From the NCBI GenBank assembly GCA_902363515.1, contig CABJAN010000003.1, positions 175,108 through 239,107 of the forward strand: DNA of 64,000 bases, given 5' to 3'. Both the position numbers and the translations under genes were made by a program. The notes beneath the pieces are model-generated. The model ran no database searches, was not told where the DNA came from, and saw nothing but the letters and a program-made list of their open reading frames with translations. This DNA is from Bacillota bacterium. Lineage in GTDB: Bacteria; Bacillota; Clostridia; Lachnospirales; Lachnospiraceae. Each line of letters opens with the position of its first letter. Position 1 is the stretch's first letter. Below, piece by piece: positions 51,440-64,000 of the stretch.

Positions 51440-51714
51440 CCGGTTTATCCACAACTTGAAGTGAATACTATGTGAATTATGTGTGGAAAACTTTAACACG
51501 TTCTTTTTCCGGTTTTTGCCCACATTTTTATCAACAGGCTTCTCACGTGAAGTTCAACATGAACCCACAAAGTTATCCATACTCACGAATCCCGTATTTT
51601 CGCGGGTTTCGAGGGTTATTCACATATTCACAGCCCCTACGGCTAATACTACGAATTTGTTAATCATTTATATTTTTATTTAACCACTCCACCCAGAAAG
51701 GAAGTTATACACAC
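51440..51714. other. oriC: oriC, dnaA-dnaN part
   Basis: 275 bp with further DnaA boxes: TTATCCACA at 51445-51453, TTATCCATA at 51573-51581, TTATTCACA at 51616-51624, and an AT-rich stretch at about 51650-51685 that could be the unwinding element. This makes the origin bipartite around dnaA, as in Bacillus. Confidence 0.8.
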
Positions 51715-52827
51715 ATGAAATTAATTTGTCCAAAATCTGAACTTCAGAAAAGTGTAGGAATCGTCATGAAAGCCGTTCCAGGCAAAACAACCATGCCCAT
51801 TTTGGAATGTATTTTATTAGACGCTTCTACCAATGATATTAAATTTACCTCTAATGATATGGAATTAGGCATCGAAACCCGCGTTCAGGGAACGGTACTT
51901 GAAAAAGGTATGATTGCTTTAGATGCAAAAATTTTCTCAGAAATTGTAAGAAAGCTTCCTGACAGTGATGTTACCATTGAAACAGATGAAAAATTAAACA
52001 CAACAATTACCTGTGAAAAAGCTAAATTTAATATCCCCGGAAAATCCGGAGAAGATTTTTCTTATTTACCTTTAATTGAAAAAACAGACTGCATACGGGT
52101 TTCACAGTTTACTTTAAAAGAAATTATTCGTCAGACAATCTTCTCTATTGCAGTAAATGAAAACAATAAGTTAATGACCGGTGAACTTTTTCAAATTGAA
52201 AACAATATGTTACGGGTTATTTCCCTGGATGGACACCGGATTTCTATCCGTAAAATTCCTTTAAAGGAAGAATGCAAAGACCGTAAAGTAGTTGTTCCTG
52301 GTAAAACCTTAAGTGAAATCAGCAAAATTTTATCAGGGGAACTGGAAGATATGGTAGAAATTTATCTTTCTGCAAACCATATTTTATTTGAGTTTGATGA
52401 TACCAAGGTAGTTTCCCGTCTTATTGAAGGAGAGTATTTTAAAATAGATCAGATGCTTTCCAGTGACTATGAAACAAAAGTAAAGATTAACAAAAAAGAA
52501 TTCTTAGATTGTATTGACCGCGCAACTCTTCTGGTAAAAGAAGGGGATAAAAAACCAATCATTATTCATATTCAGGATGGCCAGATGGAGCTTCGGATTG
52601 ATTCACAGATTGGTTCCATGAAAGAAGAAATTGATATCCAGAAAGAGGGCAAGGATATCATGATTGGTTTTAATCCGAAATTTTTAATTGATGCTCTGAA
52701 AGTCATTGATGATGAAGAAGTAAGCATTTACCTTATGAATGCCAAGGCTCCATGCTTTATCCGTAATGATAGTCAGCAATATATTTATCTGATTCTGCCG
52801 GTTAATTTTAATGCAGTCAGCCGCTAA
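51715..52827 (+). CDS. dnaN: DNA polymerase III beta sliding clamp
   Basis: 370 residues, three clamp domains, beginning MKLICPKSELQKSVGIVMKA and ending YLILPVNFNAVSR (the conserved C-terminal region binding clamp partners). ATG 51715 with AAAGGAAG. Forms the ring that tethers the polymerase. Confidence 0.96.
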   Translation: MKLICPKSELQKSVGIVMKAVPGKTTMPILECILLDASTNDIKFTSNDMELGIETRVQGTVLEKGMIALDAKIFSEIVRKLPDSDVTIETDEKLNTTITCEKAKFNIPGKSGEDFSYLPLIEKTDCIRVSQFTLKEIIRQTIFSIAVNENNKLMTGELFQIENNMLRVISLDGHRISIRKIPLKEECKDRKVVVPGKTLSEISKILSGELEDMVEIYLSANHILFEFDDTKVVSRLIEGEYFKIDQMLSSDYETKVKINKKEFLDCIDRATLLVKEGDKKPIIIHIQDGQMELRIDSQIGSMKEEIDIQKEGKDIMIGFNPKFLIDALKVIDDEEVSIYLMNAKAPCFIRNDSQQYIYLILPVNFNAVSR

Positions 52828-52856
52828 AAACCGCAAATGGTTTAAAAGGAGAAAAA

Positions 52857-53066
52857 ATGGAAATTATTAAATTAAGAGATGAATTTATTAAGCTTGGACA
52901 GGCGCTGAAAGCCGCAAATCTGGTGGAAGACGGTGTTGAAGCAAAATATGTGATTCAAGATGGAGAGGTACTGGTCAATGGTGAACCGGATACCAGAAGA
53001 GGCCGCAAGCTCTATGATGGGGACGTGATTTCCTATCAGGGAGAAGAGATAAAAATTGTAAAATAA
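52857..53066 (+). CDS. yaaA: S4 domain protein YaaA
   Basis: 69 residues with a complete S4 RNA-binding fold (DEFIKLGQALKAANLVEDGV, then VLVNGEPDTRRGRKLYDGD). Always found between dnaN and recF in Firmicutes. Probably ribosome-related. Behind AAGGAG, 29 bp after dnaN. Confidence 0.93.
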   Translation: MEIIKLRDEFIKLGQALKAANLVEDGVEAKYVIQDGEVLVNGEPDTRRGRKLYDGDVISYQGEEIKIVK

Positions 53067-53090
53067 AAGTAACTCAGTGAAGGGGAACCT

Positions 53091-56116
<3,026 letters not shown>

Positions 56117-56131
56117 TAAGGAGAACCGAAC

Positions 56132-58678
56132 ATGGAAGAAAATATTTTTGATAAGGTGCAGGAAGTAGACCTGCAGAAAAAGATGGAAGAGTCTTATATT
56201 GAGTATGCCATGAGTGTTATTGCGTCTCGTGCCCTGCCGGATGTAAGAGATGGTTTAAAGCCGGTACAGAGAAGAATTCTGTATTCCATGATTGAATTGA
56301 ATAATGGTCCTGATAAGCCACACAGGAAATGTGCCCGTATTGTTGGTGATACCATGGGTAAATATCATCCTCATGGTGACAGCTCCATTTATGGTGCATT
56401 GGTAAATATGGCACAGGACTGGTCTACCCGTTATCCACTGGTAGACGGTCACGGAAACTTTGGTTCTGTAGACGGGGACGGCGCTGCTGCCATGCGTTAT
56501 ACAGAGGCACGTTTAAGCAAAATTTCCATGGAAATGCTGGCTGATATTAATAAAAATACCATTGATTTTGTACCCAACTTTGACGGTACAGAAAAGGAGC
56601 CTACCGTATTGCCTGCCAGATATCCCAATTTGCTGGTAAATGGTACTTCCGGTATTGCAGTAGGTATGGCAACCAATATCCCTCCTCACAATTTAAGAGA
56701 AGTCATCAATGCAGTGGTGAAAATTATTGACAATCAGATTGAAGAACAGAGAGAGACTACCATTGAAGAGATTCTTGGAATTGTAAAAGGACCGGATTTC
56801 CCTACCGGCGCTACGATTTTAGGAACCAGAGGCATTGAGGAAGCCTACCGTACAGGTCGTGGAAAAATTCGTGTACGCGCTGTAACAGATATTGAAACAA
56901 TGCCAAATGGCAAGAGCCAGATTATTGTTACAGAGCTGCCATATATGGTGAATAAAGCCAGATTGATTGAGAAAATCGCAGAACTGGTAAGAGATAAGAA
57001 AATCGATGGTATTACAGAAATCAATGATCATTCCAACAGGGAAGGTATGCGTATTTGTATTACCCTGAGAAGGGATGCAAATGCCAATGTTATTTTAAAT
57101 CAGTTGTATAAGCATACCCAGATGCAGGATACCTTTGGTGTTATTATGCTGGCTCTGGTTGGAAATTCTCCAAAAGTTATGAGTCTTCTGGAAATGCTGA
57201 AATATTATCTGGCGCACCAGGAAGAGGTTGTGACCAGAAGAACCCAGTACGATTTAAATAAGGCAGAGGCAAGAGCCCATATTGTAGAGGGTTTATTAAA
57301 GGCGCTGGATGTTATTGATGAGGTTATCCGCATTATCCGCAGTTCTAAGACCAGACAGGATGCCAAGGAAGCCCTTATGGAGAACTTTGGATTTACAGAT
57401 GTTCAGGCTCAGGAAATCGTTAATATGAGGCTGTATCAGCTTACCGGTATGGAGCGTGACCGTCTGCAGAAGGAATTTGATGAATTACAGATTAAGATTC
57501 GGGAATTGCGCGCTATTCTGGCAGACAGAAATCTGCTGCTTCGTGTGATCCGCCAGGAAATTCTTGCTATTGCCGAGAAATACGGAGATGACAGAAGAAC
57601 ATCCATTGGTTATGACGAATTTGACATTTCCATGGAAGATATGATTCCAAATGAAAATACCGTCATTGCCATGACAAAATTAGGTTACATAAAGAGAATG
57701 ACCGTAGATAATTTCCGCAGCCAGAACCGGGGCGGAAAAGGTATTAAGGGAATGTCCACCATTGAGGATGACTATATTGAAGAACTGCTTATGACAACAA
57801 CCCATCATTTCCTCATGTTCTTTACCAATACGGGAAGAGTGTACAGAATCAAGGCATATGAGATTCCGGAGGCAAGCCGCGTAGCAAGAGGAACTGCCAT
57901 TATTAATATTTTACAGCTTCAGCCAGAGGAAAAGATTACAGCAGTGATTGCCATTAATGACTTTAAGAAGGGCAATTATCTGTTTATGGCTACCAAGAAC
58001 GGCCTTGTGAAGAAAACACCAATCGAGGACTATGCAAATGTGAGAAAATCAGGTCTTGCGGCAATTTCTCTTAGAGAAGATGATGAACTGATTGAGGTAA
58101 AATTCACAGACAATAAGAAAGATGTGATTCTGGTAACCAAGTTTGGTCAGTGTATCTGTTTCCATGAAAATGACGTGAGAATCACCGGAAGAGTCTCCAT
58201 GGGTGTAAGAGGTATTAACCTTATGGAAGATGATGAAGTCATTGGCATGCAGCTTACCTGCCAGGGAGATTACCTGCTGATTGTTTCTGAAAAGGGTCTG
58301 GGCAAGAGAACCTCTGTGGGTGAATTTACTTGTCAGAACCGAGGCGGTAAAGGCGTAAAATGCTATAAGATTACAGAGAAAACAGGAAATGTCATTGGTG
58401 TAAAAGCAGTCAATAGCGAAAATGAAATCATGATGATTACAACAGAGGGTATTATCATCCGCCTGGAGTGTAAGGATATTACTATTTTAGGCAGAATTAC
58501 TTCTGGTGTGAAACTCATGGATTTGAAAGATGGCGTTACCGTAGCCAGCATTGCCAAGGTAAGAGAAAAGAAGGAAGAAGCGCAGGAGACAGAACAGCCT
58601 AAAGAGCAGCAGAATCAGGAAACTGACAGCAGCCAGGATTCTGAAACAGAAGAAAATAATGGGGAAGACGGGGAATAG
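56132..58678 (+). CDS. gyrA: DNA gyrase subunit A
   Basis: 848 residues. Breakage-reunion domain with catalytic Tyr in [21 protein letters not shown] region ([11 protein letters not shown]). The quinolone region is [20 protein letters not shown]-terminal six-blade beta-pinwheel includes the gyrase box QNRGGKG (two copies, [11 protein letters not shown] and [11 protein letters not shown]). The tail is Glu/Gln-rich. Behind AAGGAG, 15 bp after gyrB. Confidence 0.97.
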   Translation: MEENIFDKVQEVDLQKKMEESYIEYAMSVIASRALPDVRDGLKPVQRRILYSMIELNNGPDKPHRKCARIVGDTMGKYHPHGDSSIYGALVNMAQDWSTRYPLVDGHGNFGSVDGDGAAAMRYTEARLSKISMEMLADINKNTIDFVPNFDGTEKEPTVLPARYPNLLVNGTSGIAVGMATNIPPHNLREVINAVVKIIDNQIEEQRETTIEEILGIVKGPDFPTGATILGTRGIEEAYRTGRGKIRVRAVTDIETMPNGKSQIIVTELPYMVNKARLIEKIAELVRDKKIDGITEINDHSNREGMRICITLRRDANANVILNQLYKHTQMQDTFGVIMLALVGNSPKVMSLLEMLKYYLAHQEEVVTRRTQYDLNKAEARAHIVEGLLKALDVIDEVIRIIRSSKTRQDAKEALMENFGFTDVQAQEIVNMRLYQLTGMERDRLQKEFDELQIKIRELRAILADRNLLLRVIRQEILAIAEKYGDDRRTSIGYDEFDISMEDMIPNENTVIAMTKLGYIKRMTVDNFRSQNRGGKGIKGMSTIEDDYIEELLMTTTHHFLMFFTNTGRVYRIKAYEIPEASRVARGTAIINILQLQPEEKITAVIAINDFKKGNYLFMATKNGLVKKTPIEDYANVRKSGLAAISLREDDELIEVKFTDNKKDVILVTKFGQCICFHENDVRITGRVSMGVRGINLMEDDEVIGMQLTCQGDYLLIVSEKGLGKRTSVGEFTCQNRGGKGVKCYKITEKTGNVIGVKAVNSENEIMMITTEGIIIRLECKDITILGRITSGVKLMDLKDGVTVASIAKVREKKEEAQETEQPKEQQNQETDSSQDSETEENNGEDGE

Positions 58679-58680
58679 CC

Positions 58681-59397
58681 ATGAAAAGAATCTTGTTAAT
58701 GGTGGCATATAATATATTACTTGTACCAATATTCTGGTTCAAATTATGTTATTATGCAAAACATGTGGAAAAATATACAGAAGAGGAGAGGTATGCGCTT
58801 TTGCGGTTTATTGACCGCAGAGCCATCAAAGGCGGGCGCATTACCATTGATATCCATGGACAGGAGAATTATCCAAAAGAAAGTGGATTTATGATGTTTC
58901 CCAATCATCAGGGTCTGTTTGATGTTCTTGCCATTATGCAGACCTGTGAAAAGCCTTTTTCTGTGGTTATGAAAAAAGAGGTGCAAAATGTTCCTTTCCT
59001 GAAACAGGTCTTTGCCTGCATGAAGGCTTATGCCATTGACAGGGAGGATGTGCGCCAGTCCATGAAGGTGATCCAGCAGGTGGCAAAAGAGGTTCAGTCA
59101 GGAAGAAATTACCTGATTTTCCCGGAGGGAACCAGAACCAAGAACCCCAATACGGTTCATGAATTTAAAGGTGGAAGCTTTAAAAGTGCCACAAAAGCAA
59201 AATGCCCCATTGTACCCATTGCATTAATTGACTCTTACAAATCTTTTGATACCAAGTCCATTGAGCGGATTAAGGTGCAGGTGCATATTTTAAAGCCTAT
59301 GCTGTATGAAGAGTATAAGGATATGAAAACAGTGGAAATTGCAGCAGAAGTGAAAAGAAGAATTGAAGCTGTTATAGAAGAGTACGAAAATAAATAG
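58681..59397 (+). CDS. plsC: 1-acyl-sn-glycerol-3-phosphate acyltransferase
   Basis: 238 residues. Acyltransferase motifs NHQGLFD (NHxxxxD) and FPEGTRTKN (EGTR) with an N-terminal hydrophobic segment (ILLMVAYNILLVPIFWFKL). It makes phosphatidic acid at the membrane. ATG 58681 overlaps closely with the gyrA stop (2-bp gap), so it is co-transcribed with gyrA. Confidence 0.93.
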   Translation: MKRILLMVAYNILLVPIFWFKLCYYAKHVEKYTEEERYALLRFIDRRAIKGGRITIDIHGQENYPKESGFMMFPNHQGLFDVLAIMQTCEKPFSVVMKKEVQNVPFLKQVFACMKAYAIDREDVRQSMKVIQQVAKEVQSGRNYLIFPEGTRTKNPNTVHEFKGGSFKSATKAKCPIVPIALIDSYKSFDTKSIERIKVQVHILKPMLYEEYKDMKTVEIAAEVKRRIEAVIEEYENK

Positions 59398-59402
59398 AAA
59401 AG

Positions 59403-59442
59403 AGTGTGATGTACAAAAACAGGAAGAATTGTACATCACACT
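59403..59442. terminator. Bidirectional terminator plsC / AraC gene
   Basis: AGTGTGATGTACAA and TTGTACATCACACT pair over 14 bp with a 12-base loop; T6 follows on the plus strand. It separates two convergent genes. Confidence 0.94.
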
Positions 59443-59445
59443 TTT

Positions 59446-60270
59446 TTAGTTTATTTTGCGAAATTCCAGAGGAGTCACACCGGTCTGCTTGCGAAACATG
59501 GCAATAAAATGGCTGGTATCCAGAAATCCTGTTTTCCCTGCAATTTCCTGTACTTCCATTCGCTGATGAAGCATCAGGTATTCTTTTGCTTTGTTAATGC
59601 GATAAGTAGTAAGATATTCATAAGTAGAACATCCAAGAAACTTCTGAAACAGTCTGGACAGATACTGTGGTGTAATATAGACCTGGCGGCTCAAGCTCTG
59701 AACCGTCAGGTTTTGGTCATAATGGCGTTCAATTTCTCTTATTACAGGAGCTACATAACGTTGGTAAAGAGGTTCTTTCATAAGATCCTGGGTATGAATA
59801 CCATTGGAAAGGTGCATGAGAATCCTGTAACAGTCCATGGAAATAGAAAGACTGTCCTCTGGATGAGTTTCATAATTTTCTACCATTTGGGAAATAATTG
59901 CACCTAACTGTATCCCCAGTTCTTTTTCCACAAAAATAATCTGACGGTTATCTAAAAGCTGGGAGATGCTGCTTTCTATGGTTCCGGTAAAGGTAATAAA
60001 GGTGGTTTGCCAGCTTGTGTCCGAACTGTAGTAAAAATGAGGGATGAAAGGCGCAATCAGCAGTCCTTCATGAGGATTTAAGGTATATTTCTTTCCCTGT
60101 ACCTTCAGAATACCGCGGCCTTTTTCTGTTTGAAGATAGTGATATTTGGGATAGCCCTTTGGGCGGTTCATCTGATCCTGTATCCAGTTATTTCCAATAG
60201 AATCAAAGGTAAATGGCTCCGTTACAGGAGTATTTCTAAAATAAATGGGCATCGTATTCACCTGTTTCAA
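59446..60270 (-). CDS. AraC-family transcriptional regulator
   Basis: 274 residues: N-terminal cupin-like sugar-sensing domain (GILKVQGKKYTLNPHEGLLI) and a C-terminal pair of AraC helix-turn-helix motifs (QSLSRQVYITPQYLSRLFQK and MEVQEIAGKTGFLDTSHFIA). It is divergent from the beta-galactosidase gene and likely controls it in response to a beta-galactoside. ATG 60270. Confidence 0.92.
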   Translation of the reverse strand: MKQVNTMPIYFRNTPVTEPFTFDSIGNNWIQDQMNRPKGYPKYHYLQTEKGRGILKVQGKKYTLNPHEGLLIAPFIPHFYYSSDTSWQTTFITFTGTIESSISQLLDNRQIIFVEKELGIQLGAIISQMVENYETHPEDSLSISMDCYRILMHLSNGIHTQDLMKEPLYQRYVAPVIREIERHYDQNLTVQSLSRQVYITPQYLSRLFQKFLGCSTYEYLTTYRINKAKEYLMLHQRMEVQEIAGKTGFLDTSHFIAMFRKQTGVTPLEFRKIN

Positions 60271-60371
60271 AATGTTATATTATTTGGCTAAACATATCAT
60301 ACATTTTCAGTTTAATCAATGATAAAATAAGCACAGATGTAAAGAAAGCGGAAAAGATACAGGAGGTTCTT

Positions 60372-63300
60372 ATGAAAACATTTGATTATGAATTAGTAAA
60401 AAATCCGGAATATTTCAAAGAAAACTGTGTACAGGCTCATTCCAGCCATAAATATTTTGAATCCATAGAAGCCATGGAGTGCGGGGAAGAACAGTTTCAA
60501 TATAGTTTGAACGGATTATGGAAGTTTCATTATGCAAAAAATTACAAATCTACCATTACAGGATTTGAGAAGGAAGAGTATAACTGCGGTTCCTGGGATG
60601 ATATTCGGGTACCGGCGCATATTCAGATGGAGGGGTATGATGTGCCCCAGTATGCAAATGTACAGTATCCCTGGGAAGGAAAAGAAAAACTTTCTCCAGG
60701 AGAAATTCCAGAAGAATTTAATCCGGTAGCAAGTTATGTAAAATATTTTGAAGTTCCTGAAACTATGAAGGGAAAACCAGTTTTTATTTCTTTCCAGGGG
60801 GCAGAGAGCGGCCTGGTACTTTGGCTCAATGGAGTGTTCATCGGCTATAGTGAGGACAGCTTTACGCCTTCTGAATTTGAACTTACTTCGTATGTGAAAG
60901 AGGGGGTAAATAAACTGGCGGTTCAGGTATTTAAATGGACAGGCAGCAGTTGGTGTGAAGACCAGGACTTTTTCCGTTTTTCCGGTATTTATCGTGATGT
61001 ATATCTGTATACCATTCCAGAAGTTCATGTTCAGGATGTAAGAGTGCGGACATTGTTAGATGATACCTTTACAAATGCAGACTTGGAGCTGGTACTTAAA
61101 GCATCCGGGAAAGGAAGTGTGAAATTCACTCTTTCTGATAAAGGTAAGGTTCTCCATACATCAAGAGAAGCTCTGGAGAAAGAAAATACTTTTGTAATTC
61201 AGGTAAAGGAGCCCAGATTATGGAGTGCAGAGGAGCCGGTGCTGTATGATTTGCTTATGGAAATTTTTGATAAACAGGGAAATCTGATGGAGGTCATTCC
61301 TCAGAAAGTGGGCTTCAGGCGTTTTGAAATGAAGGGGAATATTATGACCCTGAATGGAAAGCGAATTGTTTTTAAAGGGGTAAACCGTCATGAATTTTCT
61401 TCCTCTACAGGACGTCAGGTAAGAAGAGAAGATGTGGTAAAGGATATTGTTACTATGAAGCAGAACAATATTAATGCAATTCGTACCTGTCATTACCCGG
61501 ATGATGTGATGATTTATGATTTATGCGACGAATATGGACTGTATATGATTGCAGAAAACAATCTGGAATCTCATGGTTCCTGGGATCTTGCTGAATTCAC
61601 AGGAGACTGGTCTGAAATTGTACCTTGCGATAAGAAGGAATGGCTGCCTATGATGCTGGATCGGGTAAATTCTATGTATCAAAGGGACAAAAACCATCCG
61701 TCTATTTTAATCTGGTCCTGTGGAAATGAATCCTTTGGGGGGAAGGATATCTATGAGATGTCACAGTTTTACAAAAAAGAAGATCCTACCCGTCTGGTTC
61801 ATTACGAAGGGGTCTGTCATGATAGAAGATATAATGATACCAGTGACATGGAAAGCCAGATGTATACAACAGTGGAGGATATCAAAAAGTTTCTGGAAAA
61901 TGACAGGAGTAAACCATTTATTTGCTGTGAGTACACTCATGCCATGGGAAATTCCTGTGGAGCGATGCACAAATACACCGATTTGACAGATACGGAACCT
62001 TTCTATCAGGGAGGTTTTATCTGGGACTATATTGATCAGTCTATTGATAAGAAAGACCGTTATGGGGAAGAATTTCAGGCTTATGGGGGAGATTTTGATG
62101 ATCATCCCTGTGATTATAATTTCAGTGGAAATGGAATTGTTTATGGAAAAGACAGAAATCCTTCTCCGAAAATGCAGGAGGTAAAGTTTAATTACCAGAA
62201 TATTTCTCCAGAACTGGTATTTACTGATACATGCAGCTATGTGAAAATTAAAAATAAAAACTTGTTTACAAATACAGATCATTACGATTGTCTGGTAACA
62301 CTTGCAAAAGACGGAAGGATGATAAAACAGGCAGAACTAGAAACACATGTATTGCCTTTATCGGAAGAAGAATATGAATTACCTGTTGAAATGCAGACAA
62401 GACCGGGAGAATATACCGTTACTGTTTCCTTCCTTCTGAAAGAAGATACCCTATGGGCAAGGAAGGGGCATGAAGTAGCTTTTGGCCAGGGAGTTTATTC
62501 GGTAGATGGTGAGAAAACAGTACACAAGGGAGCATTTCAGGTAATTCAAAGCGCTCACAATATTGGAATCAAAGGCCAGGAGTTTGAAGTGATGTTTTCT
62601 TACCTCAATGGAGGGTTGGTTTCTTATCGCTATGGAGGCGTGGAAATGATTAAAATGATTCCAAAGCCTAATTTCTGGAGAACTCCAACTGATAATGACG
62701 AAGGAAATCTTATGCCAATGCGTTATGCCCAGTGGAAAATTGCAAGTCTGTACCTGTCACATAAAAAGCCTGGAAAGGGACGGTATCCAGACAGCATTCC
62801 TCCAGAGTTAGAGGTAACAGAGGAATATGCGAAGATAACTTATACCTATAATCTGCCCACCACACCCGCAGCTCAGTGTCAGTTGGCTTATCAGGTTTAT
62901 GGAGATGGATACATTGAAACAACCCTTACCTATAATCCGGTAAAAGAATTAGGAGACATGCCGGAGTTTGGAGTAATGTTTAAGCTGGATGCAGATTATG
63001 ATTCTGTTACCTGGTATGGAATGGGTCCAGAGGAAACTTATGTAGATCGCTGTAAAGGTGCAAAATTAGGAATCTACAAAAATAAGGTGGCAGATAATAT
63101 GGCTAAGTACCTCAATCCGCAGGAATGTGGCAATAAAGTAGGCGTACGCTGGGCTGCTGTTACTGATAAGAAAGGAAGAGGTATGCTCTTTACAGGAGAT
63201 AAGGTAGAATTTTCTGCTTTACCTTACACGCCCCATGAAATTGAAAATGCAAGACATACCTTTGAACTGCCAAAAGTACACTATACTGTAGTACGCGTTT

Positions 63301-63416
63301 CAAAACAGCAAATGGGTGTTGGAGGAGATGACAGTTGGGGCGCAAAGACTCATGAAGAATATTTATTAGATGCAAAACAGCAGATGGAATTCACTTTCGG
63401 GTTTAAGGGGATTTAA
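60372..63416 (+). CDS. lacZ: GH2 beta-galactosidase (LacZ type)
   Basis: 1014 residues, full GH2 LacZ length. The N-terminal jelly-roll and immunoglobulin-like domains are followed by the TIM barrel with the acid/base region ILIWSCGNESFGG and the nucleophile region FICCEYTHAMGNS, then domain 4 and the beta-sandwich domain 5 (NFWRTPTDNDEGNLMPMRYA). It cleaves terminal beta-galactosides in the cytoplasm; no signal peptide is present. ATG 60372 behind AGGAGG, divergent from the AraC gene. A terminal stem-loop follows. Confidence 0.96.
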   Translation: MKTFDYELVKNPEYFKENCVQAHSSHKYFESIEAMECGEEQFQYSLNGLWKFHYAKNYKSTITGFEKEEYNCGSWDDIRVPAHIQMEGYDVPQYANVQYPWEGKEKLSPGEIPEEFNPVASYVKYFEVPETMKGKPVFISFQGAESGLVLWLNGVFIGYSEDSFTPSEFELTSYVKEGVNKLAVQVFKWTGSSWCEDQDFFRFSGIYRDVYLYTIPEVHVQDVRVRTLLDDTFTNADLELVLKASGKGSVKFTLSDKGKVLHTSREALEKENTFVIQVKEPRLWSAEEPVLYDLLMEIFDKQGNLMEVIPQKVGFRRFEMKGNIMTLNGKRIVFKGVNRHEFSSSTGRQVRREDVVKDIVTMKQNNINAIRTCHYPDDVMIYDLCDEYGLYMIAENNLESHGSWDLAEFTGDWSEIVPCDKKEWLPMMLDRVNSMYQRDKNHPSILIWSCGNESFGGKDIYEMSQFYKKEDPTRLVHYEGVCHDRRYNDTSDMESQMYTTVEDIKKFLENDRSKPFICCEYTHAMGNSCGAMHKYTDLTDTEPFYQGGFIWDYIDQSIDKKDRYGEEFQAYGGDFDDHPCDYNFSGNGIVYGKDRNPSPKMQEVKFNYQNISPELVFTDTCSYVKIKNKNLFTNTDHYDCLVTLAKDGRMIKQAELETHVLPLSEEEYELPVEMQTRPGEYTVTVSFLLKEDTLWARKGHEVAFGQGVYSVDGEKTVHKGAFQVIQSAHNIGIKGQEFEVMFSYLNGGLVSYRYGGVEMIKMIPKPNFWRTPTDNDEGNLMPMRYAQWKIASLYLSHKKPGKGRYPDSIPPELEVTEEYAKITYTYNLPTTPAAQCQLAYQVYGDGYIETTLTYNPVKELGDMPEFGVMFKLDADYDSVTWYGMGPEETYVDRCKGAKLGIYKNKVADNMAKYLNPQECGNKVGVRWAAVTDKKGRGMLFTGDKVEFSALPYTPHEIENARHTFELPKVHYTVVRVSKQQMGVGGDDSWGAKTHEEYLLDAKQQMEFTFGFKGI

Positions 63417-63437
63417 AGGAATCACACACTACTTATA

Positions 63438-63490
63438 CACTATGAGAAGAGCCTGCAAATAATAGAAAAAAGCAGGTGATTCTCATAGTG
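63438..63490 (+). terminator. Stem-loop after lacZ
   Basis: CACTATGAGAA...GCCTGC and GCAGG...TTCTCATAGTG pair over about 19 bp with two mismatches. There is no T run directly after, so it may stabilise or end the lacZ mRNA. Confidence 0.55.
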
Positions 63491-63534
63491 TTAGAAGCAG
63501 GAAAAAAGAAAGTTAAAAAAAATAAAAAAAGTGA

Positions 63535-63564
63535 TTGACAAATGCTTGAATATGGGGTTATAAT
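63535..63564 (+). promoter_or_regulatory. Promoter of tRNA-Ser
   Basis: TTGACA (63535-63540), 18 bp, TATAAT (63559-63564), about 50 bases before the tRNA. Confidence 0.85.
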
Positions 63565-63614
63565 CAATAATGCTCATGCAGAGCACAAGTGAATAAGAAA
63601 ATTATTCAGGCGTT

Positions 63615-63702
63615 GGAGAAATACTCAAGTGGCTGAAGAGGCGCCCCTGCTAAGGGTGTAGACGGTTCGCGCCGTGCGAGGGTTCAAATCCCTCTTTCTC
63701 CG
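63615..63702 (+). tRNA. tRNA-Ser (anticodon GCT)
   Basis: 88 bases: acceptor GGAGAAA/TTTCTCC, anticodon loop CTGCTAA (GCT), long variable arm typical of tRNA-Ser, T arm GAGGG-TTCAAAT-CCCTC, discriminator G, no encoded CCA. It precedes the rRNA leader. Confidence 0.97.
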
Positions 63703-63753
63703 CTGATAACGAAAGTTATCAAAAAAGAAGTTAAAAAAACTTCAAAAAAGTTC

Positions 63754-63782
63754 TTGACAAGTCGAGCAAGATGTGATAATCT
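63754..63782 (+). promoter_or_regulatory. rRNA operon promoter P1
   Basis: TTGACA (63754-63759), 17 bp, TAATCT (63777-63782), in a long A-rich tract (UP-like). Confidence 0.8.
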
Positions 63783-63857
63783 AGACTGGCTGTCGAAAAA
63801 GACAGAAACAAGCGGAAACAGCTTGAGAAAAAAGTTTCAAAAAAACGAAAAAAGTTC

Positions 63858-63886
63858 TTGACAAGCCTTCCTGATTATGGTAATCT
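63858..63886 (+). promoter_or_regulatory. rRNA operon promoter P2 and leader
   Basis: TTGACA (63858-63863), 17 bp, TAATCT (63881-63886). Both promoters are followed by matching CTGTCG...GACAG hairpins (63790 and 63894), and then GATAACTGAACAGTG, typical of Clostridia 16S leaders. The 16S gene itself should begin just past the window. Confidence 0.85.
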
Positions 63887-64000
63887 AATATGGCTGTCGC
63901 AAGAATGACAGGAACCTTGATAACTGAACAGTGAAACACATGAATCGAAAATTCTTTTACATTTTATTCTTAGGTTCAACGAACCAAAACAGTAAAAGGG

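Noticed and set aside
60516..61028. Minus-strand 170-codon ORF inside lacZ
   Set aside because: Antisense of a highly conserved GH2 region; no supporting signal.

Overview
The window is a low-GC Gram-positive chromosome segment. Gene content and order (rpmH-rnpA-yidD-yidC-jag-mnmE-mnmG-rsmG beside dnaA-dnaN-yaaA-recF-gyrB-gyrA, soj/spo0J with perfect parS sites, DUF3881, DUF4446) fit a gut Lachnospiraceae (Blautia/Ruminococcus-like) replication-origin region. The species call is inference.

Bases 1 to about 31,279 are the right-hand part of an integrative conjugative element (ICE) of the Tn1549/CTn type. Read on the minus strand it carries: a plasmid-like replication and partition block (parB, parA, parB, repA with a 23-bp iteron array inside repA); a small cargo block (ribbon-helix-helix repressor, two membrane proteins); a damage-type switch (XRE repressor plus ImmA protease) facing a Y-family polymerase and a YolD-like protein; a sigma-like regulator; a 1741-residue wall-anchored SpaA/Cna-B adhesin; and a conjugation operon (small Cys protein, PcfB, VirD4, Maff2 pilin-like, VirB6/TrbL, PrgI, VirB4, CD1108-type wall hydrolase, DUF4315, CD1107/DUF4366, topoisomerase III, DUF5688). 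A separate truncated ArdC-like gene sits at the left edge. No relaxase or integrase is in the window; they presumably lie further left.

The right junction is unusual. A host tRNA-Arg(CCT) gene is intact from its promoter to the anticodon loop (31317 to 31279), and then the sequence diverges. About 220 bp further in lies a complete tRNA-Arg(CCT) with a different, self-consistent acceptor stem (31055 to 30984). The simplest reading is that the element split the host tRNA gene in its anticodon loop and brought a replacement, which the orphaned host promoter could transcribe.

Bases 31,280 to 64,000 are chromosome. Going right: DUF3881, serS, DUF4446, spo0J, soj, three parS sites around a membrane-anchored hydrolase gene, a gliding-type ABC/DUF4340 operon, the rsmG to rpmH block (all minus), oriC with many DnaA boxes, and dnaA to gyrA plus plsC (all plus). 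Then come a divergent AraC regulator and GH2 beta-galactosidase, tRNA-Ser(GCT), and the tandem promoters and leader of an rRNA operon that starts just past the right edge. Leading-strand genes point away from oriC on both sides.
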